Shown piece after piece: positions 37,012-44,689 of a DNA stretch of 64,000 bases (position 1 is the stretch's first letter; the number at the start of each line of letters is the position of its first letter). The DNA is from Dichotomicrobium sp964540795 (GTDB taxonomy: Bacteria > Pseudomonadota > Alphaproteobacteria > Rhizobiales > Rhodomicrobiaceae). The position numbers were made by a program, and so were the translations under genes. A model generated the notes under the pieces. The model searched no databases. It was not told the DNA's origin and worked only from the letters and a program-made list of their open reading frames with translations. The DNA is taken from the NCBI GenBank assembly GCA_964540795.1, contig CAZINX010000011.1:1-64000 (forward strand), read 5' to 3'.

Positions 37012-39462
37012 ATGACGGATCAATCCAACGAAATCACACAATCGGCAGAGGCCGGCGGAACGACCTATCCCGTCCTGCCGCTGCGCGACATCGTCGTGTT
37101 CCCTTACATGATCGTGCCATTGTTCGTCGGCCGCGAGAAATCGATTGCTGCGCTCGAAGAGGTGATGAGCGCGGACAAGCAGATCCTGCTCGTCGCGCAG
37201 AAGGATGCGGGCGAGGACGAGCCGACGACTGACGGCATCTACGAGATGGGCACGCTGGCGTCCGTGCTGCAGCTTCTGAAACTGCCCGACGGCACTGTGA
37301 AGGTTCTGGTGGAAGGCGCCGAGCGCGCGCGCATTGTGCGCTACACTGACAATGAGAACTACTTCGAGGCCGAGATCGATCGCGTCGAGGAAGAGGCCGG
37401 GCCGGATGAAGAGGTCGAGGCGCTGGCGCGCACGGTCATCAGCCAGTTCGAGAATTACGTCAAGCTGAACAAGAAGATTTCGCCGGAGGTGCTCGGCACG
37501 CTGAGCCAGATCGAGGATTACTCGAAGCTGGCGGACACGGTTGCCTCGCATCTGGCGATCAAGATCACCGACAAGCAGAGCATTCTGGAAACCACGTCGG
37601 TGGCGATCCGGCTCGAGAACATTCTCGCGCTGATGGAAAGCGAAATCTCCGTCCTGCAGGTGGAGAAGAAGATCCGCTCGCGCGTGAAGCGCCAGATGGA
37701 GAAGACCCAGCGCGAGTACTACCTCAACGAGCAGATGAAGGCGATCCAGAAGGAGCTGGGCGACTCCGACGAGCGCGATGATATCGCCGAGATCGAGGAG
37801 AAGATCGAGAAGACCCAGCTCACCAAGGAAGCACGCGAGAAGGCTCTGGCCGAGCTGAAAAAGCTCAAGCAGATGAGCCCGATGTCCGCCGAGGCCACGG
37901 TCGTGCGCAACTATCTGGATTGGCTCTTGTCGATCCCATGGGGCGACGTCGCCGAGGTCAAGACCGACCTGGACGAGGCCCAGAAGATCCTCGATCACGA
38001 CCATTACGGCCTTGAGAAGGTCAAGGAGCGGATCGTCGAGTACCTCGCGGTGCAAAAGCGCACCGACGCGATGAAGGGGCCGATTCTGTGTCTGGTCGGG
38101 CCGCCGGGCGTCGGGAAGACCTCGCTGGGCAAGTCGATCGCCAAGGCCACGGGCCGCGAGTTCGTGCGCATGTCGCTGGGCGGCGTCCGCGACGAGGCCG
38201 AAATCCGCGGCCACCGCCGCACCTATATCGGCTCGATGCCGGGCAAGGTCATCCAGTCCATGCGCAAGGCCAAGCAGGCGAACCCGCTGTTCCTTCTGGA
38301 CGAGATCGACAAGATGGGCGCGGACTTCCGCGGTGACCCGGCGTCTGCGCTGCTGGAGGTGCTCGACCCGGAGCAGAACAACACCTTCAATGACCACTAC
38401 CTTGAGGTGGACTACGACCTGTCGAAAGTGATGTTCATCACGACGGCGAACACGCTGAGCATCCCGCCGGCGCTGATGGACCGCATGGAGATCATCCGCA
38501 TCGCCGGCTACACCGAGGATGAGAAGGTGGAGATCGCCAAGCGCCACCTGATCCCCGGCCAGAGCGAGGCCCATGCCTTGAAGCCGGAAGAATGGAGCGT
38601 GGACGACGAGGCGCTCGTCGAGATCGTCCGCCGCTACACGCGCGAGGCCGGCGTCCGCAACCTGGAGCGCGAACTGGCGAAGCTGGCGCGCAAAGCGGTC
38701 AAAGAGATCGAGGCCGGCGAGAAGCAGCAGGTCCATGTGACCAAGGCGGATCTGCAGGATTACCTGGGCGTGGCCAAGTACCGTTTCGGCGAGGCGGAGA
38801 CCGAGGATCAGATCGGCGTCATCACGGCGCTGGCCTGGACCGAGGTCGGCGGCGAACTGCTGACCATCGAGGGCGCCATGATGCCCGGCCGCGGCAAGAT
38901 GTCGGTCACGGGCAACCTGCGCGACGTGATGAAGGAGTCGATTCAGGCGGCCGCGGCCTATGTCCGCTCCCGCGCCAAGGACTTCCACATCGATCCGTCG
39001 GTCTTCGACAAGCTGGACATCCACGTCCACGTTCCCGAAGGCGCAACGCCGAAGGACGGCCCGTCCGCGGGCGTGGCGATGGCCACGGCGATCGTCTCGG
39101 TAATGACCGGCATCCCGGTGCATCGCGACGTGGCGATGACGGGCGAGATCACGCTGCGCGGGCGCGTGCTCCCGATCGGCGGCCTGAAGGAGAAGCTGCT
39201 GGCGGCGCTGCGCGGCGGCCTGAAGACGGTCATCATCCCCGAGGAAAACACCAAGGACCTTGCGGATATTCCCGAAAACGTGAAGGACCGTCTGCAGATC
39301 ACGCCGGTGGCGCGCATGGACGATGTCCTGCGGATTGCGCTGACTCGCCCGCCCGAGCCGAAGGACTGGGACGAAGCGGCTTCCGCGGCCGCAGCCGCCG
39401 CGGCGTCCGAGCCGAGCGTGGAGCAGGACAAACCTGTCGGCGCCAGCTTCCGCGCCCACTGA
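37012..39462 (+). CDS. lon: ATP-dependent protease Lon
   Basis: An 816-residue LonA protease. The N-terminal substrate-binding LON domain starts PVLPLRDIVVFPYMIVPLFV, a coiled-coil region with REYYLNEQMKAIQKELG follows, the AAA+ Walker A is GPPGVGKTSLGKS near residue 363 and Walker B is LFLLDEIDKMG. The protease dyad is S685 (PKDGPSAGVAMATA) and K728 (GGLKEKLLAALRGG), with the usual 43-residue spacing. It degrades misfolded and regulatory proteins in the cytoplasm. The 225-base region upstream holds its promoter; I could not identify a convincing RpoH site. A strong terminator follows at 39495-39535. Confidence 0.97.
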   Translation: MTDQSNEITQSAEAGGTTYPVLPLRDIVVFPYMIVPLFVGREKSIAALEEVMSADKQILLVAQKDAGEDEPTTDGIYEMGTLASVLQLLKLPDGTVKVLVEGAERARIVRYTDNENYFEAEIDRVEEEAGPDEEVEALARTVISQFENYVKLNKKISPEVLGTLSQIEDYSKLADTVASHLAIKITDKQSILETTSVAIRLENILALMESEISVLQVEKKIRSRVKRQMEKTQREYYLNEQMKAIQKELGDSDERDDIAEIEEKIEKTQLTKEAREKALAELKKLKQMSPMSAEATVVRNYLDWLLSIPWGDVAEVKTDLDEAQKILDHDHYGLEKVKERIVEYLAVQKRTDAMKGPILCLVGPPGVGKTSLGKSIAKATGREFVRMSLGGVRDEAEIRGHRRTYIGSMPGKVIQSMRKAKQANPLFLLDEIDKMGADFRGDPASALLEVLDPEQNNTFNDHYLEVDYDLSKVMFITTANTLSIPPALMDRMEIIRIAGYTEDEKVEIAKRHLIPGQSEAHALKPEEWSVDDEALVEIVRRYTREAGVRNLERELAKLARKAVKEIEAGEKQQVHVTKADLQDYLGVAKYRFGEAETEDQIGVITALAWTEVGGELLTIEGAMMPGRGKMSVTGNLRDVMKESIQAAAAYVRSRAKDFHIDPSVFDKLDIHVHVPEGATPKDGPSAGVAMATAIVSVMTGIPVHRDVAMTGEITLRGRVLPIGGLKEKLLAALRGGLKTVIIPEENTKDLADIPENVKDRLQITPVARMDDVLRIALTRPPEPKDWDEAASAAAAAAASEPSVEQDKPVGASFRAH

Positions 39463-39494
39463 ACGCTGAGGCCGGGCCGACGCCGCGCGATCAT

Positions 39495-39535
39495 GGCCGG
39501 GGCGGCTCAATAGCGCCGTCCCGGCCTGTTTTTTC
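39495..39535 (+). terminator. Rho-independent terminator of lon
   Basis: A 12-bp stem (GGCCGGGGCGGC at 39495-39506 with GCCGTCCCGGCC at 39515-39526, one G-T pair) with an 8-base loop, followed by TGTTTTTTC. Confidence 0.88.
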
Positions 39536-39569
39536 GCAAGAATTGCGCAACACCGCGCGGTCCCGGCCC

Positions 39570-39597
39570 TTGCAAGGAACTTTTGCGTGGATAAATC
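39570..39597 (+). promoter_or_regulatory. Candidate promoter of hupB
   Basis: TTGCAA at 39570-39575, a 16-base spacer and TAAATC at 39592-39597, about 110 bases before hupB. CGTGGATAA (39586-39594), one mismatch from a DnaA box, overlaps the -10 region. Confidence 0.4.
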
Positions 39598-39705
39598 CTT
39601 GGACACACTTGGCGGGCAGGGGGCATGTGCCATTCACTGACCGCTCGATTTCCGTGTGTGAGCACGAGTTTTGACGACCATGTGTTGTGGCGAAAGGAAA
39701 AGAAG

Positions 39706-39981
39706 ATGAACAAGAAGGAGCTGGTCTCGGCTGTCGCCGACGATGCCGATCTCACGAAGGATCAGGCAAGCGCGGCTGTGGACGCGGTGATCCGGCACAT
39801 CCAGAACGCGCTTCAGGGCGGCGACGAAGTCCGCATCGCCGGCTTCGGCAGCTTCAAGGTGTCCGATCGCAAGGCCACCACGGCGCGCAACCCGCGCACC
39901 GGCGAAACCGTGGAGGTGCCGGCCAGCCGGGTGCCGAAGTTTCAGGCGGCGCGCGGCCTGAAGGAAGCGCTCAATCCTTGA
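39706..39981 (+). CDS. hupB: DNA-binding protein HU
   Basis: A 91-residue HU-family histone-like protein that bends and compacts DNA. It starts MNKKELVSAVADDADLTKDQ, has the core GGDEVRIAGFGSFKVSDRKA and the DNA-clamp arm with RNPRTGETVEVPASRVPKFQ. The ATG at 39706 has AAAGGAAAAG before it; an upstream in-frame ATG at 39625 is not family-like. It follows the lon terminator and has its own terminator, so it is probably monocistronic. In many alphaproteobacteria hupB is followed by tRNA-Val, tRNA-Asp and nuoA; here about 3.3 kb intervene. Confidence 0.96.
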   Translation: MNKKELVSAVADDADLTKDQASAAVDAVIRHIQNALQGGDEVRIAGFGSFKVSDRKATTARNPRTGETVEVPASRVPKFQAARGLKEALNP

Positions 39982-40015
39982 GCCGGAGCCGTCGCTTGTG
40001 AGCGCGCGTTGCGAG

Positions 40016-40048
40016 GGGGTGGCCCGGTCGAGCCGCCCCTTTTGCTTT
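40016..40048 (+). terminator. Rho-independent terminator of hupB
   Basis: An 8-bp stem (GGGGTGGC at 40016-40023 with GCCGCCCC at 40032-40039, one T-G pair), an 8-base loop and TTTTGCTTT. Confidence 0.75.
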
Positions 40049-40144
40049 GCGCCGCGCGTGGTTCGATGGCAAAAAGCATGGCCGCCGGGAAGCGATGTCT
40101 GATAGGGTTTCGGCGGCAGCTTGCTTGAGGGGCGTTGGGTCGGC

Positions 40145-40921
40145 ATGTGGGAGTTTTTCAGGAGTTTCTGGCGCAGCCGCGTGACGGGAACGTTTCTCGC
40201 GGGTCTGATCGTTCTGCTGCCGATCGTCCTGACCGTCGTCATCATCGCCTGGCTCGTGCAGATCCTTCGCGATGCGCTGGGCCCCGGCACTTTCCTCGGC
40301 GAATTGCTGCGCCGCGGCGGCAGCGCGTTGGTGGAGAATGACACGCTGGCGTTCTGGCTGGGCGTGGCCATCGCGCTCATCGGCATCTGGTTGCTGGGGG
40401 CGATCGTCCGCACCGAGGCGCGGCGCGGCGTGCAGGGCGCGATCGACCTGATGTTCGCCCGCGTTCCGCTGGTCAAAAGCATCTACAACCCTGTGTCGCG
40501 CGTGATCCGGCTGGCGACGGAAAAGGGCGGCGGCGATCTTTCCGGCATGGATGTGGTGGCCGTGCGCTTTGGCGGGACGGAGGGCGCGCATATTCTGGCG
40601 CTGCTGGCCAGCCACGACCGCTACTGTATCGGCGATTTGCGCCGGGTGATGGTCTATCTGCCGACCGCGCCGCTGCCGATGACCGGCGGGCTGGTGCTGG
40701 TCCCGGAGGACCACATCACGGTCGTGCCGGACATGAAGGTGGACGACCTTCTCAAGATCTATTTCTCGCTGGGGGCGCTTGCGCCCGAAAGTATGCCGCC
40801 CAACATGCTTCAGGTGCGCCCGGAAGACGCGCCCCTGACCGAGGCCGAGCGGCTCAGGGGACCGCGCCAGCCGGCGGCTGTGGAGCGTGCGAGCGACGAC
40901 ACTGACGATACGAAAACCTAG
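40145..40921 (+). CDS. DUF502 family membrane protein
   Basis: A 258-residue inner-membrane protein with two membrane segments (about residues 14-40 and 69-88) and a soluble C-terminal half. The DUF502 signature is RSRVTGTFLAGLIVLLPIVL near the start and VPLVKSIYNPVSRVIRLAT then DVVAVRF in the middle. The function is unknown; a plant homologue (COV1) affects membrane trafficking. An in-frame TTG at 40121 would add eight residues; I prefer the ATG at 40145. The Asp/Thr-rich tail (ERASDDTDDTKT) is disordered. It is followed 11 nt later by phhB. Confidence 0.88.
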   Translation: MWEFFRSFWRSRVTGTFLAGLIVLLPIVLTVVIIAWLVQILRDALGPGTFLGELLRRGGSALVENDTLAFWLGVAIALIGIWLLGAIVRTEARRGVQGAIDLMFARVPLVKSIYNPVSRVIRLATEKGGGDLSGMDVVAVRFGGTEGAHILALLASHDRYCIGDLRRVMVYLPTAPLPMTGGLVLVPEDHITVVPDMKVDDLLKIYFSLGALAPESMPPNMLQVRPEDAPLTEAERLRGPRQPAAVERASDDTDDTKT

Positions 40922-40932
40922 GACGGTCAAGG

Positions 40933-41307
40933 ATGCAAGCGACGAGCACCTACGACGAAAGCGACATCGCCGCGCGGCTGGGCAAGGACCTGCCGGCCTG
41001 GCGCTACGAGGGCGGGCAGCTCCGCCGGACTTACGGGACGCACGGCTTCAAGGCCTCCGTCATGGTGGCGAACGCCGTGGCGCATCTGGCCGAGGCCGCC
41101 TGGCACCACCCGGACATCACAATCTCCTTTGGCAAGGTCGAGGTGGCGATCGAGTCGCACGATGCCGGCGGCATTACGGACCGCGACTTCGAGCTGGCCG
41201 CCAAGATCGAAGAGGTGATCATGTGGCAGCCCGGCAAGGAGGGCGGCGCGCTCACCGGCACGCCGGAGAACGAGTCGATCGCCAAATACATCAAATACAA
41301 TGCCTAG
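40933..41307 (+). CDS. phhB: Pterin-4a-carbinolamine dehydratase
   Basis: A 124-residue PCD protein, which dehydrates 4a-hydroxytetrahydrobiopterin during pterin cofactor recycling. The signature is EAAWHHPDITISFGKVEVAI, then SHDAGGITDRDFELAAKIE. The C-terminal part (WQPGKEGGALTGTPENES) is longer than in mammalian enzymes but looks like the family in related alphaproteobacteria. No phenylalanine hydroxylase gene is nearby; folB lies just downstream, so a pterin context exists. The stop codon TAG (41305-41307) is part of the CTAG end of palindromic element A. Confidence 0.92.
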   Translation: MQATSTYDESDIAARLGKDLPAWRYEGGQLRRTYGTHGFKASVMVANAVAHLAEAAWHHPDITISFGKVEVAIESHDAGGITDRDFELAAKIEEVIMWQPGKEGGALTGTPENESIAKYIKYNA

Positions 41308-41382
41308 TGGAGCGAATTTGGCATTTGAGTCCCGCTTGCAGCCAGGCTCTCTCTCAAATGTCAAATTCAAATGCTCCACTAG
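41304..41382. repeat. Palindromic repeat element A (CTAGTGG/CCACTAG family)
   Basis: A 79-base inverted-repeat element. Outer arms are CTAGTGGAGC (41304-41313) and GCTCCACTAG (41373-41382); inner arms are GAATTTGGCATTTGAG (41314-41329) and CTCAAATGTCAAATTC (41353-41368), which pair with one G-T. The 3' arm has four extra bases (AAAT, 41369-41372). The loop is 23 bases. It lacks any protein-coding capacity and looks like a miniature mobile or REP-like element. Confidence 0.85.
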
Positions 41383-41395
41383 AATCAGAAATTTG

Positions 41396-41472
41396 CTAGT
41401 GGTCCCGATGATTCAGAGATTTGCTCGGGCATGTGCTGCGACGGAAGGCAAATGTCTGAATCGGACCACTAG
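41396..41472. repeat. Palindromic repeat element B (CTAGTGG/CCACTAG family)
   Basis: A 77-base element of the same family, 13 bases after element A. Outer arms are CTAGTGGTCC (41396-41405) and GGACCACTAG (41463-41472); inner arms are GATTCAGAGATTTGC (41410-41424) and GCAAATGTCTGAATC (41448-41462) with one mismatch. The 5' arm carries four extra bases (CGAT). Compared with element A, both arms have changed together (GAGC/GCTC to GTCC/GGAC), so pairing is preserved while sequence differs. Confidence 0.85.
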
Positions 41473-41548
41473 CGCCCGGCCGGCGTCTCTGCGGCGCGCA
41501 TTGTGACCGGCGCCAGACCCGCCACGCCCGGCTGACGGTGCGCCCCGC

Positions 41549-41917
41549 ATGACCGAACATCCTCCCCCTTCCGACATCATCTTCGTGCGCGATCTCGTTC
41601 TGCCGTGCCGGATCGGCCTTCACGCGGACGAGTACAACGGCGAGCAGCGCGTGCGCTTCAGCGTGGACATCGCCGTCGCGCATGGCGCAACCCGCGACCG
41701 CCGCCGCCCGGTGGTCGACTACGATTCGATCATCGCGGCGATCCAGGGCGTGATCGACGAGGGCCACATCAACCTGATGGAGACGCTCGCGGAGCGCGTG
41801 GCTGATGCGTGCCTCGCGCTTGAGGGCGCGCGGCGGGCGCGGGTGCGCGTGGAAAAGCTGGACCGCGTGCCGGGTGCGTCGCTGGGCGTGCAAATCGAGC
41901 GCGAAAACGGCCTGTAA
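41549..41917 (+). CDS. folB: Dihydroneopterin aldolase
   Basis: A 122-residue FolB, which cleaves 7,8-dihydroneopterin to 6-hydroxymethyl-dihydropterin and glycolaldehyde in folate synthesis. It begins with the typical IIFVRDLVLPCRIGLHADEYNGEQ (the conserved G-x-H/Y-x-x-E motif), has VVDYDSIIAAIQG and the helix INLMETLAERVADACL containing the catalytic Glu/Lys region, then VRVEKLDRVPGA. The ATG is about 76 bases after palindromic element B. folK and folP are not adjacent. Confidence 0.93.
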   Translation: MTEHPPPSDIIFVRDLVLPCRIGLHADEYNGEQRVRFSVDIAVAHGATRDRRRPVVDYDSIIAAIQGVIDEGHINLMETLAERVADACLALEGARRARVRVEKLDRVPGASLGVQIERENGL

Positions 41918-42185
41918 GGCCGGATTACCCTCTCAAGAAGGCGGCCTGAGGCGGCAACCTGACCGCGCAAGAAGCGTGTCCGGCGCGTCTGACAGGTGTG
42001 TCTTTTTCATAACAGCGACCAGTGTCCGCTTTGTGAGACCTCTCGTGACGGTATGCGTGACAGGCGAATCACCATAGTTCCGAAACCATGACGTGCAGCA
42101 GGGGATCGCGTTTTCGGACGTGAGCTGGGCGTCACCCGCCTGCAGGGGGCAGGCGGGATTTTGGGCATATCGAGAGGGACTTTTT

Positions 42186-43175
42186 ATGCGCAAACTGGCT
42201 TTTTGCGCCGCGGCTGCGGCGTGTCTCGGCATGGCCGCGCCGGCCATGGCGAGTGATATGTATGACGGCTCGATGAAGGATGCGCCGGCTCCGATGCCGG
42301 TTGCGACTTGGACCGGCTTTTACATTGGCGCTGGCGTGGGCGCTGGCGCTGTAGTGCATGAGCTGGATGTCAACGCCTTCGGCGATTATTACGCCGACAA
42401 GTGCGGTGAACTCGATCACGTTATTCCGACAGAGAGCTTCTCTAACCTTCGGTCAATTGAACTGGAGAAGCCTTACATCCCTGTGTACGAGATGGACCAC
42501 TGTGGCGGTAGCGAAGCCTCACTAAACTTTGACGGTATCGGCGGCGAAGGCTTGTTCGGCACGGTTCAGGTTGGCTACGACTGGCAGTTCAAGCCCCGCG
42601 CGGTGTTTGGCTTTTTCGCGGATGCGGATTTCACCAACATTTCGACCGATCTCGACTTTTCGGCTAGCGGCACTGAACTCCTCCGTCCCCGCAACGGTGA
42701 GGCCACCAGTTACGTGAATGGCCCATCTCGTGGCGAGATAACCGGCGATGGCGAGGTCGACCTGAACTGGATGTGGACGATCGGCGCGCGCCTCGGCTTT
42801 CTGCCGACCCCGGACACGCTCGTTTACATCCTCGCAGGCTATTCGCAAGCCGAATTCGATGATCCCAGCCTGACGATCAATTGGGGCGGCGGTTCCGAAA
42901 CCGTAAGCACTTCGCTTGATACGTTCAGCGGCGTGACTGTTGGGGCGGGCATGGAAACCCGTTTGAATCATAATTGGGGCCTCAAACTAGAATACCGCTT
43001 CACGCAGCTGCAGGATGAGGAACTGTTCTCGTGGAGCGACTCCTGGGGAGACTGCGGCTGCTGGGCTTACGAAGCGGGCGTTTCGGCTGACCTGGAGCCG
43101 TCCATCCACACGGGCCGTGTTGCTCTGACCTACAAGTTCAATCGGGCACCGGAGCCGGTCGAATACTACAAATAA
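42186..43175 (+). CDS. Outer-membrane beta-barrel protein (Omp25/RopB-like)
   Basis: A 329-residue protein with a Sec signal peptide (MRKLAFCAAAAACLGMAAPA, cleavage after AMA) and the Rhizobiales porin-like start MYDGSMKDAPAPMPVATWTG then FYIGAGVGAGAV. Alternating hydrophobic strands (GTVQVGYDWQF, FGFFADADF, WTIGARLGF, LVYILAGYSQAEF, GVTVGAGMETRL, WGLKLEYRFTQL, HTGRVALTYKFN) fit an 8-stranded barrel. It should be an abundant outer-membrane protein. At least four Cys lie in predicted loops, which is unusual for the family, and the tail APEPVEYYK extends past the last strand. A strong terminator follows. Confidence 0.88.
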   Translation: MRKLAFCAAAAACLGMAAPAMASDMYDGSMKDAPAPMPVATWTGFYIGAGVGAGAVVHELDVNAFGDYYADKCGELDHVIPTESFSNLRSIELEKPYIPVYEMDHCGGSEASLNFDGIGGEGLFGTVQVGYDWQFKPRAVFGFFADADFTNISTDLDFSASGTELLRPRNGEATSYVNGPSRGEITGDGEVDLNWMWTIGARLGFLPTPDTLVYILAGYSQAEFDDPSLTINWGGGSETVSTSLDTFSGVTVGAGMETRLNHNWGLKLEYRFTQLQDEELFSWSDSWGDCGCWAYEAGVSADLEPSIHTGRVALTYKFNRAPEPVEYYK

Positions 43176-43205
43176 GACCTCGACTGATCCTCTGAATCAT
43201 CTCCT

Positions 43206-43234
43206 GAGCCGGGCCTTCGCGCCCGGCTCTTTTT
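43206..43234 (+). terminator. Rho-independent terminator of the outer-membrane protein gene
   Basis: A 9-bp perfect stem (GAGCCGGGC at 43206-43214 with GCCCGGCTC at 43221-43229), a 6-base loop and TTTTT. Confidence 0.88.
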
Positions 43235-43283
43235 GCGTCACTGCTGCGCGAATCACTGAGGCCAGGCAAGCCGTCGCTGCCCG

Positions 43284-43312
43284 TTGCGCGCGGCGCGCAA
43301 CAGCCGTATTCT
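43284..43312 (+). promoter_or_regulatory. Candidate promoter of tRNA-Val
   Basis: TTGCGC at 43284-43289, a 17-base spacer and TATTCT at 43307-43312, 11 bases before the tRNA. The spacer and -35 box lie in the near-palindrome GTTGCGCGCGGCGCGCAAC. Confidence 0.45.
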
Positions 43313-43322
43313 CCAAGCGCGC

Positions 43323-43398
<76 letters not shown>

Positions 43399-43496
43399 GC
43401 GCCGCTGTCGATCGCTTGCAAGAGCGTCTTGACGCCGGACACGGCCTCACGTACATCACTGATGATCCGGTCAATCGTCCCTTCACGGACGCGTTG

Positions 43497-43573
43497 GGGG
43501 TGTAGCTCAGTCGGTTAGAGCGCTGGCCTGTCACGCCAGAGGCCGCGGGTTCGAGTCCCGTCACTCCCGCCAC
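43497..43573 (+). tRNA. tRNA-Asp (anticodon GTC)
   Basis: A 77-base tRNA with encoded CCA. The acceptor stem GGGGGTG pairs with CACTCCC (one G-T), the anticodon stem CTGGC/GCCAG encloses CTGTCAC with anticodon GTC, and the T arm is GCGGGTTCGAGTCCCGT. It lies 169 bases before nuoA. Confidence 0.96.
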
Positions 43574-43742
43574 ATCGCCGTTGCGGCGCGTCACGCCCCT
43601 GACAAATTTTCACAGTCCGCGCCGGGATCGGGGGTGGTCTACGGGTGCTGCGATGCGGTATCATTAGAAAAGTTTCAAACACGCGCGGCCGATTTCGTGA
43701 GCTGGCCAGCCGGCCGGCTGCCGCGCCGGATTGGGCCGAACG

Positions 43743-44108
43743 ATGACCGACCTCCTGCAAGACTATCTGCCGCTGCTTATATTCTTCGGCGTGGCCGCGG
43801 TGATCGGCGCGGCGCTGCTGATCGCGCCGTTCCTGGTGGCCCCGAACAACCCCGACCCGGAAAAGGTGTCGACCTATGAATGCGGCTTCCCCGCGTTCGA
43901 GAGCGCCCGGATGCGCTTCGATGTGCGCTTCTATCTGGTGGCGATCCTCTTCATCATCTTCGATCTGGAGGTCGCCTTCCTGTTCCCCTGGGCGGTCGCG
44001 TTCGAGGAGGCCGGGCTGTTCGGCTTCTGGGCGATGATGCTGTTTCTCGCCATCCTCACGGTCGGCTTCATCTATGAATGGCGCAAGGGAGCGCTGGAAT
44101 GGGATTGA
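43743..44108 (+). CDS. nuoA: NADH-quinone oxidoreductase subunit A
   Basis: A 121-residue membrane subunit of respiratory complex I with three membrane helices. The loop YECGFPAFESARMRFDVRFY contains the conserved Cys and the E-C-G motif near the quinone site, and FDLEVAFLFPWAV is the conserved acidic helix. An in-frame TTG at 43731 would add four residues; I chose the ATG at 43743. It opens the 14-gene nuoA-N operon; the nuoB start lies inside its last codons. Confidence 0.96.
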   Translation: MTDLLQDYLPLLIFFGVAAVIGAALLIAPFLVAPNNPDPEKVSTYECGFPAFESARMRFDVRFYLVAILFIIFDLEVAFLFPWAVAFEEAGLFGFWAMMLFLAILTVGFIYEWRKGALEWD

Positions 44109-44680
44109 TAAAACCAGAGCAGACGCTGGACGACGCGGTGCTTCGCCAGCCCGACGGAACGACCAGCGGCGGCGCGATGGCGCTGCGCGACGACAGCTTC
44201 ACCGAACTGTCCAATAATCTGGCCGACAAGGGCTTTCTGGTCACGTCGTCGCAGGACCTCGTGAACTGGGCGCGCACCGGCTCGCTGATGTGGATGACCT
44301 TCGGCCTGGCGTGCTGCGCGGTGGAGATGATGCAGTCGTCGATGCCGCGCTATGACGTCGAGCGGTTCGGCTTCGCGCCGCGCGGCAGTCCACGCCAGTC
44401 GGACGTCATGATTGTCGCGGGCACGCTGTGCAACAAGATGGCGCCGGCCATCCGCAAGGTCTACGACCAGATGCCGGAGCCGCGCTACGTCATCTCGATG
44501 GGCAGTTGCGCGAACGGCGGCGGCTATTACCACTACTCCTACTCCGTCGTGCGCGGCTGCGACCGCGTGCTGCCGGTGGACATCTACGTGCCTGGCTGCC
44601 CGCCAACCGCCGAGGCGCTGGTTTACGGCATCATGCTGCTGCAGCGCAAAATCCGCCGCACCGGCACCATCACCCGCTAG
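44099..44680 (+). CDS. nuoB: NADH-quinone oxidoreductase subunit B
   Basis: A 193-residue subunit that holds cluster N2, the last Fe-S centre before quinone. The four ligands are the tandem C72-C73 (TFGLACCAVEMM), C137 (SMGSCANGGG) and C167 (YVPGCPPTAE). The ATG at 44099 overlaps the nuoA end by ten bases in another frame; an in-frame ATG at 44078 would overlap more and is less family-like. Confidence 0.97.
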   Translation: MGLIKPEQTLDDAVLRQPDGTTSGGAMALRDDSFTELSNNLADKGFLVTSSQDLVNWARTGSLMWMTFGLACCAVEMMQSSMPRYDVERFGFAPRGSPRQSDVMIVAGTLCNKMAPAIRKVYDQMPEPRYVISMGSCANGGGYYHYSYSVVRGCDRVLPVDIYVPGCPPTAEALVYGIMLLQRKIRRTGTITR

Positions 44681-44689
44681 GAGGTTCAA

